DNA from: an uncultured Clostridia bacterium
GTDB taxonomy: Bacteria > Bacillota > Clostridia > Oscillospirales > Acutalibacteraceae
Reading direction: 5' to 3'
Assembly (NCBI GenBank): GCA_946626015.1
Contig: CAMOTT010000046.1
Span: 1-11,476 of the forward strand
DNA: 11,476 nucleotides
Positions 5,912 to 11,476 of this stretch are shown here, one piece after another; position 1 is the first letter of the stretch, and each line of letters starts with the position of its first letter. Made by a program: the position numbers and the translations under genes. A model generated the notes under the pieces. It searched no databases. It saw only the letters and a program-made list of their open reading frames with translations, and was not told the DNA's origin.

Positions 5912-7348
5912 ATGAAGGTCAAGTTGAGCGGTATCACAAAGAGGTGGATCAAAAACACTCTTTTGGGTATTTCCGGTCTGATAGTAGCTGTTTCCGTTGC
6001 TGTTCTGATTTTTGTTAAATACTATTATAACAAAACGGTTTCAATGACCTTGATTTCCAACGACACAGAACTTGTGTCCACCTTCTTTAACGTAAAGTCG
6101 ATCCAAACTGAAGAGGATTTTTACGAAACTTCAAGAGAATATATTGAAAATTTTGAGAACAAGGATATTATGGAGGTCTGGATAATCGACGATAACGGCA
6201 AGGTTATCCTCTCAAGCACCGGATTTGAGGTGGAGGAGACCGGGGATATGCCGGACTATGCGAGCGCCCTTGAATCCCCCATCGGAAGGGGCGAATGGTC
6301 AGGCCGATACATGAACGGCGAACCGGTTTCGGCGATAACCGTCACTTTGCCCACCAAGGGAGATAAGCCTTTGGGTGCTATTCGGTACATTGTTTCCACA
6401 AGGGGCATAAACCGAAGGTTTGCTGTGGTTACAGCGCTCGTTATGCTGGTCTGCTTTTTCTCCATCGGTTTGGTGGTGGCGTCGGGGCTTTTCTTCCTCA
6501 AATCCATAGTTCGTCCGATTTCCGATATAAACGGCATTACCCGAAAGATCGCGGAGGGGGATTACGCCGCAAGGATAAAGGGATACAGACACGATGACGA
6601 GATCGGAGAGCTGAGCGAGACAATAAACCATATGGCGGAGGAAATAGGCCTTGCGGACAAGGCAAAAAATGATTTTATTTCAACAATTTCTCACGAACTG
6701 CGAACTCCGCTGACCGCGATAAAGGGTTGGGGAGAAACGATTTTGCAGGTCTGCGAAAGCGATTACGCCCTTACAAAGAGAGGAATAGAAGTAATAATAA
6801 GCGAATCCGGCAGACTTTCCGGGATGGTGGAGGAGCTTTTGGATTTTTCACATATGCAGAGCGGAAGGCTGACCTACAACAAAGAAAAAATAGATGTGCT
6901 CGCAGAGCTGGACGAGACCATATTTATGTTTAAGGAACGTGCCTCCCGCGAGGGCATAGAGCTTGTATACAACTCAACGGATATGCCTGCGCCCATGATC
7001 GGCGATCCAGGCAGGATCAAGCAGGTGTTCGTTAATATCATTGACAATTCCTTTAAATATACCGAGCAGGGCGGAAAAATAACCGTCCTCGCCGAGATAG
7101 TAAACGACGACCTGGTAGTTACGGTTACGGATACCGGCTGCGGCATTTCAAACGAGGATCTGTCAAGGGTAAAGCAGAAATTCTACAAGGCAAACACCTC
7201 CGCAAGGGGTTCCGGCATAGGTCTTGCGGTGGCTGATGAAATAGTCAAAATACACGGCGGAGAGCTTACCGTGGACAGTGTCCTGGGTAAAGGGACGACG
7301 GTGAAGATATCCTTGCCCATCGAACCTGTCTCCGTTGCGAACATATAA
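5912..7348 (+). CDS. Transmembrane sensor histidine kinase (HAMP, HisKA, HATPase_c)
   Basis: From the ATG at 5912 the kinase has 478 residues. Membrane helices at about 16-36 and 171-196 flank an extracytoplasmic sensing region of about 130 residues (38-168), whose WIIDDNGKVILSS segment (90-102) recalls Cache/PAS-like folds. A HAMP linker follows (about 197-250, with RPISDIN and DEIGELSETIN). The HisKA helix carries the phospho-acceptor His261 in SHELRTPLT; the Glu262 and Thr265 arrangement (ExxT) is known in related kinases to support phosphatase activity too. The ATP-binding domain has an N box with Asn375 and Asn379, a G1 box DTGCGIS starting at Asp407, and a G2 box GSGIGLAV (433-440). The protein should phosphorylate the regulator encoded just upstream. 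The signal sensed is unknown; the upstream lipoprotein is a candidate accessory protein by position only. Confidence 0.95.
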   Translation: MKVKLSGITKRWIKNTLLGISGLIVAVSVAVLIFVKYYYNKTVSMTLISNDTELVSTFFNVKSIQTEEDFYETSREYIENFENKDIMEVWIIDDNGKVILSSTGFEVEETGDMPDYASALESPIGRGEWSGRYMNGEPVSAITVTLPTKGDKPLGAIRYIVSTRGINRRFAVVTALVMLVCFFSIGLVVASGLFFLKSIVRPISDINGITRKIAEGDYAARIKGYRHDDEIGELSETINHMAEEIGLADKAKNDFISTISHELRTPLTAIKGWGETILQVCESDYALTKRGIEVIISESGRLSGMVEELLDFSHMQSGRLTYNKEKIDVLAELDETIFMFKERASREGIELVYNSTDMPAPMIGDPGRIKQVFVNIIDNSFKYTEQGGKITVLAEIVNDDLVVTVTDTGCGISNEDLSRVKQKFYKANTSARGSGIGLAVADEIVKIHGGELTVDSVLGKGTTVKISLPIEPVSVANI

Positions 7349-7369
7349 AAAACTGAAAGGATCAATACC

Positions 7370-8476
7370 ATGAGCAAAAATGAACAAACATCCTGCCCAA
7401 TGGGTTCCGTGGGCGGAGAAGCTTTGATGGAAGGCATAATGATGCGCGGCCCGGAGGGCGCCGCAATGTCCCTGAGACTGCCCGACGGCAGCATCGAGAC
7501 CACCATGAAGGAGGTCGTGCTGCCCAAGGATAAGCACAAGTTCCTGGGTCTACCCTTTATCAGGGGGCCGGTGACCTTTGTGGATTCCATGATCTTCGGC
7601 TACAAGTGCCTGATGGAGTCCGCCGAAAAAACGGCCATGGCCACTGAAACAGACACTGAGAATATGTCCAAGCTTGACAGATGGATAGAGGATCACTTCG
7701 GCCACAAGATGATGACCGCAATAGGGGTTATTGGTACTGTTTTGGGCTTTGGCATAGCTTTTCTGCTGTTTGTCTGGATGCCGGCATTCCTGTTTGACAC
7801 GGTCAACGATAAACTGGCGCACGGCAGCATATTGGCATGGAAGACCATATTCGAGGGCATTATCAGAATAATCCTGTTCTTGATTTATATGTCCCTTGTC
7901 TCCAGAATGAAGGAGATACACAGGGTCTTTATGTACCACGGAGCTGAACACAAGTCCATCTTCTGTTATGAGCGCGGATTTGAACTCACCGTGGAAAACG
8001 TCAGAAAGCAGGAAAGGTTCCACCCCAGGTGCGGCACGAGCTTTATTTTCCTGACGTTGATACTCAGCATACTTATCTCGTCAATAGTGGCGTCGGTCTT
8101 CCCGGTCCTCAGGCAGCCGGAGCTGCGTTTGGTCTGGATACTTGTAAAGGTTTTACTGTTGCCCGTAATAATGAGCTTGGGTTATGAGTTCATCAGAATA
8201 GCCGGCAGACACGGGGATAATATATTGGTCAAGATCATTGCCGCCCCCGGCTTGTGGGTGCAGAGGATAACCACAAAGGAGCCTACGGACGATATAATCG
8301 AGGTGGGTATCTGCGCGCTCAAGGCCGCGCTGGGTATGCCGGTCGAGATGCTCATAAAGCCCGAAGGGGCTGAGAATGAGGAGGAAGAGCCTGCCGCTGA
8401 GAATGATGCAGCAGAGTCCGGAGTATCCGGAGCCGAAGCATCGGAGGAGAGCGGCGACGGAGCGGAAAACTTATAA
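7370..8476 (+). CDS. DUF1385 (YqhQ-type) integral membrane protein
   Basis: The 368-residue product carries the signatures of the DUF1385 family, whose Bacillus member is YqhQ. These are the N-terminal GGEALMEGIMMRGP (15-28), the following LPFIRGPVTFVDSM segment, the central YHGAEHKSIFCYE (189-201) and HPRCGTSFIF (218-227). Hydrophobic helices are predicted at about 114-141, 156-176, 225-247 and 254-273. The conserved His, Cys and Glu residues look like a possible metal or catalytic site, but the family has no established biochemical function, so none is assigned. The last 38 or so residues are an acidic, Ala/Ser/Glu-rich tail that looks disordered. A site, GAAAGGA, lies 8 bases before the ATG. 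DUF1385 genes often lie near prmC/prfA in Clostridia, and prmC follows here after one base. Confidence 0.92.
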   Translation: MSKNEQTSCPMGSVGGEALMEGIMMRGPEGAAMSLRLPDGSIETTMKEVVLPKDKHKFLGLPFIRGPVTFVDSMIFGYKCLMESAEKTAMATETDTENMSKLDRWIEDHFGHKMMTAIGVIGTVLGFGIAFLLFVWMPAFLFDTVNDKLAHGSILAWKTIFEGIIRIILFLIYMSLVSRMKEIHRVFMYHGAEHKSIFCYERGFELTVENVRKQERFHPRCGTSFIFLTLILSILISSIVASVFPVLRQPELRLVWILVKVLLLPVIMSLGYEFIRIAGRHGDNILVKIIAAPGLWVQRITTKEPTDDIIEVGICALKAALGMPVEMLIKPEGAENEEEEPAAENDAAESGVSGAEASEESGDGAENL

Positions 8477-8477
8477 T

Positions 8478-9320
8478 ATGACTTACAGAGAGCTTCAGAA
8501 ATGCGCCGAAAAAATATTGCGCGAAAACGGAGTTGAGGACAGCGGATTTGACGCCCTGTGCCTGATGGAGAGGTTTACCGGGAGGGATAAGACCCGGTTA
8601 AAGCTCTTTGAAAATTCCGCTGTTGACGGCGAAACAGAAAGAGCTGTGCTCCGCGGCGTTGACAGGAGAATTTCCGGCGAGCCGCTGCAGTATATTTTAG
8701 GCGAATGGGAGTTTTACGGATTTCCGTTCAAGGTGGGGGAAGGCGTGCTTATACCCCGGCCGGAAACTGAGCTGTTGGTAGAGCTTGGCCTGAGCTTTGC
8801 AGGCAATATCAAAGCCCCGGTCATTTTCGACCTCTGCTCAGGCAGCGGCTGTATAGGCGTCTCTTTGGCGCGGCTTTTGCCCGGAGCCCGGGTCTTTTGC
8901 ATCGAAAGATCCAAGGCTGCCTTTGAGTATCTTAAAGCAAACGCAGAGCTGAACGGGATCAAAAACGCAACGCTGATAATGGGCGACATTTTTGAAGGGT
9001 TCAAAGGTTTTGATCTTCCTGAGCCCCATGTGCTTTTGTCCAATCCGCCGTACATCAAAAGCGGAGAACTGAAAACGCTCCAGAAAGAGGTGCGGCATGA
9101 GCCTGCGGAGGCTCTGGACGGGGGAGAGAACGGATATATATTTTATGAGCGCATAGCTGCGGATTGGCTGCCTTTTGTAAAGACAGCGGCGGCTGTGGAG
9201 TGCGGCGAGGGTCAGGCGGAAACAGTAGCCGCGATGTTCAATACAACTGAGATATTGAAAGATTTTAACGGTATACAGCGTGTTGTAATAAGGAGGAAAA
9301 GCGAATGCTCAGAAGTCTGA
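8478..9320 (+). CDS. prmC: Peptide chain release factor N5-glutamine methyltransferase
   Basis: The 280-residue enzyme methylates the glutamine of the GGQ motif of release factors using S-adenosylmethionine, which aids peptide release. The N-terminal helical domain begins MTYRELQKCAEKIL. The segment IPRPETE (92-98) precedes the Rossmann methyltransferase core, where the SAM-binding loop reads DLCSGSGCIG (118-127) and the catalytic NPPY motif is at 189-192. The family block EVRHEPAEALDGGENGY follows, as expected. An upstream in-frame ATG at 8376 would add 34 residues encoded inside the DUF1385 tail; they do not resemble PrmC, and the ATG at 8478 gives the normal family N-terminus. There is only a weak distant GGAG, so initiation probably depends on ribosomes finishing DUF1385 one base upstream. 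prfA, a frequent neighbour, is not in the window. Confidence 0.95.
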   Translation: MTYRELQKCAEKILRENGVEDSGFDALCLMERFTGRDKTRLKLFENSAVDGETERAVLRGVDRRISGEPLQYILGEWEFYGFPFKVGEGVLIPRPETELLVELGLSFAGNIKAPVIFDLCSGSGCIGVSLARLLPGARVFCIERSKAAFEYLKANAELNGIKNATLIMGDIFEGFKGFDLPEPHVLLSNPPYIKSGELKTLQKEVRHEPAEALDGGENGYIFYERIAADWLPFVKTAAAVECGEGQAETVAAMFNTTEILKDFNGIQRVVIRRKSECSEV

Positions 9321-9973
9321 TAAGCGGAGGCTACAGCGCGGAACAGGCGTTTGTCTCAATATTATCAAGCATTTTTGTGGTGTTTTGCACCTTGCCTGTG
9401 CATGAGTTTGCCCATGCGCTTGTGGCGACAAAGCTGGGAGATCCCACTCCCAAGCTCAACGGCAGGCTTACTCTTAATCCCCTGGCTCATATAGACTGGA
9501 TAGGCGCGATAATGATAATACTTGTGGGCTTCGGTTACGCAAAACCCGTGCCGGTGAATATAAGAAATTTCAAAAACCGAAAGCTCTATATGGGTCTCAC
9601 CGCAGCGGCAGGTCCCTTTTCCAACCTGATAATGGCATTTATATTCCTTTTGCTTTTGGGTGTTTCAAATATAATTTACAGAAACGGCGCTGAATTTGCC
9701 CAGTATGTGGCTATGTTTCTGTATTACGCGGCCTATATCAACACAGCCCTTGCGGTGTTCAACCTTTTGCCTGTGCCGCCGTTGGACGGTTCGCGCATAC
9801 TGACGATCATAGTGCCGGACAAATACTACTATAAGATCATGCAGTATGAGCGGTATATAATGATCGGCGTTATGATCCTGCTCTTTACCGGGCTGCTCAC
9901 AACCCCCTTGAGCTTCCTTACAAAAATAGTCTTTAACGGCATGGCGAATTTGGCTTCAAAAATCATTTTTTAA
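9305..9973 (+). CDS. M50-family site-2-type membrane metalloprotease
   Basis: The 222-residue protein is a compact rhomboid-like hydrophobic protein of the M50 peptidase family (YwhC-like). The zinc-binding motif HEFAH lies at 33-37 within the first membrane segment, and the third-ligand motif appears as PPLDGSRIL (158-166, Asp161). The AAGPFSNLIMAF stretch (101-112) is also typical of the family. About five hydrophobic helices are visible (near 15-30, 66-78, 98-120, 132-156 and 183-205). Members cut substrates inside or next to the membrane; no substrate is indicated here. There is no PDZ domain, in line with the short subfamily. The start overlaps the prmC end by 16 bases and has a strong AGGAGG (9291-9296) 8 bases upstream. 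The order M50-scpA-scpB is a common arrangement in Firmicutes. Confidence 0.93.
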   Translation: MLRSLISGGYSAEQAFVSILSSIFVVFCTLPVHEFAHALVATKLGDPTPKLNGRLTLNPLAHIDWIGAIMIILVGFGYAKPVPVNIRNFKNRKLYMGLTAAAGPFSNLIMAFIFLLLLGVSNIIYRNGAEFAQYVAMFLYYAAYINTALAVFNLLPVPPLDGSRILTIIVPDKYYYKIMQYERYIMIGVMILLFTGLLTTPLSFLTKIVFNGMANLASKIIF

Positions 9974-9990
9974 CTCAGCAGGTGTTGACT

Positions 9991-10728
9991 ATGGACAATA
10001 CTATTTCTTACAAATTAGACAGCTTTGAGGGGCCAATGGATCTGCTCCTGCATCTTATAAGCAAACACAAGGTGAGCATAAACGATGTGCCTATCCTTGA
10101 CCTTGTGGAGCAGTATCTTGACTATATGCGCATGATGAACGAGGAAAATCTGGAGATAGCCAGCGAGTTCCTTGAAATGGCCGCAAGGCTCGTTTACATC
10201 AAGACCGTTTCGCTGCTGCCTGTTCACGAGGAGGCCAACAAGCTGGCGGAGGAGCTCAGGGGCGAGCTTACGGAGTACCGGGATTGTCAGCTGGTTGCCG
10301 GGATGCTTGCCGATCAGGCCAACGGCTTCGGCTATATGTCGCGGAAGCCCCAGGAGTTTGAACCGGATCAAAGATACACGAGAAAGCACGAACCCTATGA
10401 GATATACAGGGCGTTCCTTAGCGCCGTGGGCAAGGGCAGACGCAGACTGCCGCCGCCTATCGAGGCCTTTTCCGGGATAATCGCCCACAAGATAGTTTCA
10501 GTTGCCAGCAGGGTCACTTTTATACTGGATTATCTTAAGAAAAAGCCCCACCAGAAGCTGTCCAGGATGTTCGACACAGCGGAATCCCGGTCGGAGCTTG
10601 TGGCGACCTTTCTGGCCGTGCTCGCGCTGATAAAAGCTAAACGTATCACAGCGGAGGGCGAAGGGGAAGACACGGTCATCCGGGTGCAGACAAAGGACGA
10701 GGAGTGGAAACAAATTGATAGTGAATGA
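9991..10728 (+). CDS. scpA: Segregation and condensation protein A (kleisin)
   Basis: ScpA is the kleisin that links SMC heads and, with ScpB, forms the SMC-ScpAB complex that organises and separates the chromosome. The 245-residue product opens with LDSFEGPMDLLLHLISKHKVSINDVPI (10-36 overall), the conserved N-terminal signature of the family. It continues with the FLEMAARLVYIKTVSLLP helix that contacts the SMC neck, a charged linker, and a C-terminal winged-helix segment around 203-245 (FLAVLALIKAKRI). Two upstream in-frame codons (GTG 9982, TTG 9985) are possible starts. AGGTG at 9980-9984 sits 6 bases before the ATG at 9991 and overlaps the GTG, so 9991 is chosen. The gap from the M50 gene is 17 bases, and the end overlaps scpB. 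Confidence 0.95.
   Translation: MDNTISYKLDSFEGPMDLLLHLISKHKVSINDVPILDLVEQYLDYMRMMNEENLEIASEFLEMAARLVYIKTVSLLPVHEEANKLAEELRGELTEYRDCQLVAGMLADQANGFGYMSRKPQEFEPDQRYTRKHEPYEIYRAFLSAVGKGRRRLPPPIEAFSGIIAHKIVSVASRVTFILDYLKKKPHQKLSRMFDTAESRSELVATFLAVLALIKAKRITAEGEGEDTVIRVQTKDEEWKQIDSE
10700..10704 (+). promoter_or_regulatory. Ribosome binding site that favours the TTG start of scpB
   Basis: AGGAG inside the scpA 3' end lies 10 bases before TTG 10715 and 16 bases before the alternative in-frame GTG 10721. Spacing favours TTG, though the GTG cannot be excluded because translational coupling may relax the requirement. Confidence 0.6.
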
Positions 10729-11305
10729 TTTGCAGGCCGCGGCGGAAGCCATCCTTTTTGCGGCAGGTGAGCCCTTTGAGCTCTCAAAAATAGCGGACAC
10801 CCTTGAAATAGGCGTGGATTTTGCCGAGACAATAATGAAAAACCTTTCCGATTCTCTGGACAAAAGGGGCAGCGGACTTTGCGTGCTCAAGCTTGACGAC
10901 AAGTACCAGATGTGTACACGCAAGGAGTATGCGGAGATAATAAGAGCCGTTCTGGATCTCAAGAGGAACGCGCCTCTCTCACAGGCGGCGTTTGAGGTGC
11001 TGGCGGTGGTGGCCTACAATCAGCCCGTCACCAAGTCATACATAGAACAGGTCAGGGGCGTTGACTGTACGGGAGTTATTTCCACCCTTTGCCAAAAGGG
11101 GCTTCTGGAGGAAAAAGGCCGCCTTGAGCTGCCCGGCAGACCTTTGCTTTACGGCACTACGCCGGATTTTCTCAAATGCTTCTGCATAAGCTCCCTCAGC
11201 GAGCTGCCGGAGCTCCCGGAGCATGAAAAGGCCGAACCCGCAGAGGTGAACCCCAATCAGCTGAAGTTTGATCTTAAGGATGAGACCGAACAGAAAAATG
11301 AATAG
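10715..11305 (+). CDS. scpB: Segregation and condensation protein B
   Basis: ScpB is a dimeric winged-helix protein that binds the ScpA linker in the SMC complex. From the TTG at 10715 the product has 196 residues, a usual length. It begins with the family start LQAAAEAILFAAGEPF. The core block LSQAAFEVLAVVAYNQPVTKSYIE (88-111), then VRGVDCTGVISTL and the GRLELPGRPLLYGTT stretch (135-149), are near-diagnostic. The last 40 or so residues are charged and look disordered, which is common in the family. The gene overlaps scpA by 14 bases, so the two subunits are probably translated in a coupled manner. An alternative start at GTG 10721 would remove two residues and not affect the call. Confidence 0.95.
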   Translation: MIVNDLQAAAEAILFAAGEPFELSKIADTLEIGVDFAETIMKNLSDSLDKRGSGLCVLKLDDKYQMCTRKEYAEIIRAVLDLKRNAPLSQAAFEVLAVVAYNQPVTKSYIEQVRGVDCTGVISTLCQKGLLEEKGRLELPGRPLLYGTTPDFLKCFCISSLSELPELPEHEKAEPAEVNPNQLKFDLKDETEQKNE

Positions 11306-11334
11306 TTGAACTGTGCGGGAAAATATAGTATAAT
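11306..11334 (+). promoter_or_regulatory. Sigma-A type promoter after scpB
   Basis: A -35 element TTGAAC (11306-11311) and a perfect -10 element TATAAT (11329-11334) are separated by 17 bases, the optimal spacing. The -35 begins at the base directly after the scpB stop codon. Transcription would start near 11341, leaving a leader of about 25 bases before the next start codon. It is outside any coding region, which raises confidence over internal look-alikes. No terminator separates it from scpB, so read-through may add to expression of the next gene. Confidence 0.78.
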
Positions 11335-11352
11335 CAACAGAGAAGAAGCGGT

Positions 11353-11362
11353 AAGGGGGAGG
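11353..11362 (+). promoter_or_regulatory. Ribosome binding site of the last partial gene
   Basis: The purine run AAGGGGGAGG precedes the TTG at 11367. Depending on which part pairs with the ribosome the spacing is 4 to 7 bases. It is the only good site in the leader and supports a non-ATG start. Confidence 0.6.
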
Positions 11363-11366
11363 TTTA

Positions 11367-11476
11367 TTGATTGCGCTTTACATAATCTTGGGCATAATCG
11401 CGTTTATTGTAGTCCTGTTTTCAATAAAGATCACCCTTGTGATGGATTATGACGAGAGCTTTATCTGCAAGGTGAA
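11367..11476 (+). CDS. Probable DUF2953 membrane protein, N-terminal fragment (3' end outside window)
   Basis: An open frame runs from TTG 11367 to the window end, giving 36 visible residues. They form one hydrophobic segment (about 2-24, ALYIILGIIAFIVVLFSIKI) followed by a polar beta-like start, VMDYDESFICKV. This shape, a single N-terminal helix leading into a short strand, and the location directly after scpB both fit the DUF2953 family seen in Clostridia next to scpAB and often before a ytfJ/gerW gene. The family has no firmly assigned function beyond a sporulation-associated context. The call is tentative, since only the anchor is visible. It has its own promoter and ribosome site directly upstream. 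Confidence 0.55.
   Translation, partial: MIALYIILGIIAFIVVLFSIKITLVMDYDESFICKV

Noticed and set aside
8376..8477. 34-residue upstream extension of prmC from ATG 8376
   Set aside because: The extra residues are encoded within the DUF1385 acidic tail in another frame and do not look like PrmC; ATG 8478 gives the usual family N-terminus.
1..11476. Mobile elements, CRISPR repeats, tRNA, rRNA or defence genes
   Set aside because: I saw no transposase or integrase motifs, no regular direct repeats and no tRNA-like or rRNA sequence; every sizeable stretch is covered by a + strand gene with a housekeeping or signalling assignment.

Overview
The window looks like chromosomal housekeeping DNA from a Gram-positive Firmicute of the class Clostridia, probably an Oscillospiraceae/Ruminococcaceae-type gut anaerobe. 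The support is the gene content (cdaA-cdaR, an RNase M5-type Toprim protein, a YqhQ-type DUF1385 protein, and an M50 protease followed by scpA-scpB), strong purine-rich Shine-Dalgarno sites, some TTG/GTG starts, roughly balanced GC content, and heavy use of ATA and AGG/AGA codons. The lineage is an inference from style; no rRNA or other marker is present.

All 14 genes lie on the + strand. They are packed with gaps of about 60 bases or less, or with short overlaps, so no stretch over 300 bases lacks a gene. In order: the 3' end of holA (DNA polymerase III delta subunit), an rnmV-like RNase M5, ispF (MEP isoprenoid pathway), cdaA (diadenylate cyclase), cdaR (YbbR-repeat regulator), a lipoprotein with Asp-rich repeat loops, an OmpR-type response regulator, its sensor histidine kinase, a DUF1385 membrane protein, prmC (release-factor methyltransferase), an M50 site-2-type protease, scpA, scpB, and the first codons of a probable DUF2953 membrane protein.

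No intrinsic terminator is visible between any two genes, so transcripts could run through much of the region. The only convincing sigma-A promoter is TTGAAC-17-TATAAT immediately after the scpB stop codon, ahead of the last, partial gene. Translation looks coupled at rnmV/ispF, DUF1385/prmC, prmC/M50 and scpA/scpB.

Functionally there are three blocks. The first serves replication, RNA processing and isoprenoid synthesis. The second is an envelope and signalling block: c-di-AMP synthesis and its membrane regulator, then a secreted lipoprotein and a two-component system. The third serves translation termination, membrane proteolysis and chromosome condensation. The most notable feature is that the usual cdaA-cdaR partner glmM is not next in line; a lipoprotein plus two-component pair stands in its place. 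I see no mobile element, CRISPR array, tRNA, rRNA or riboswitch.
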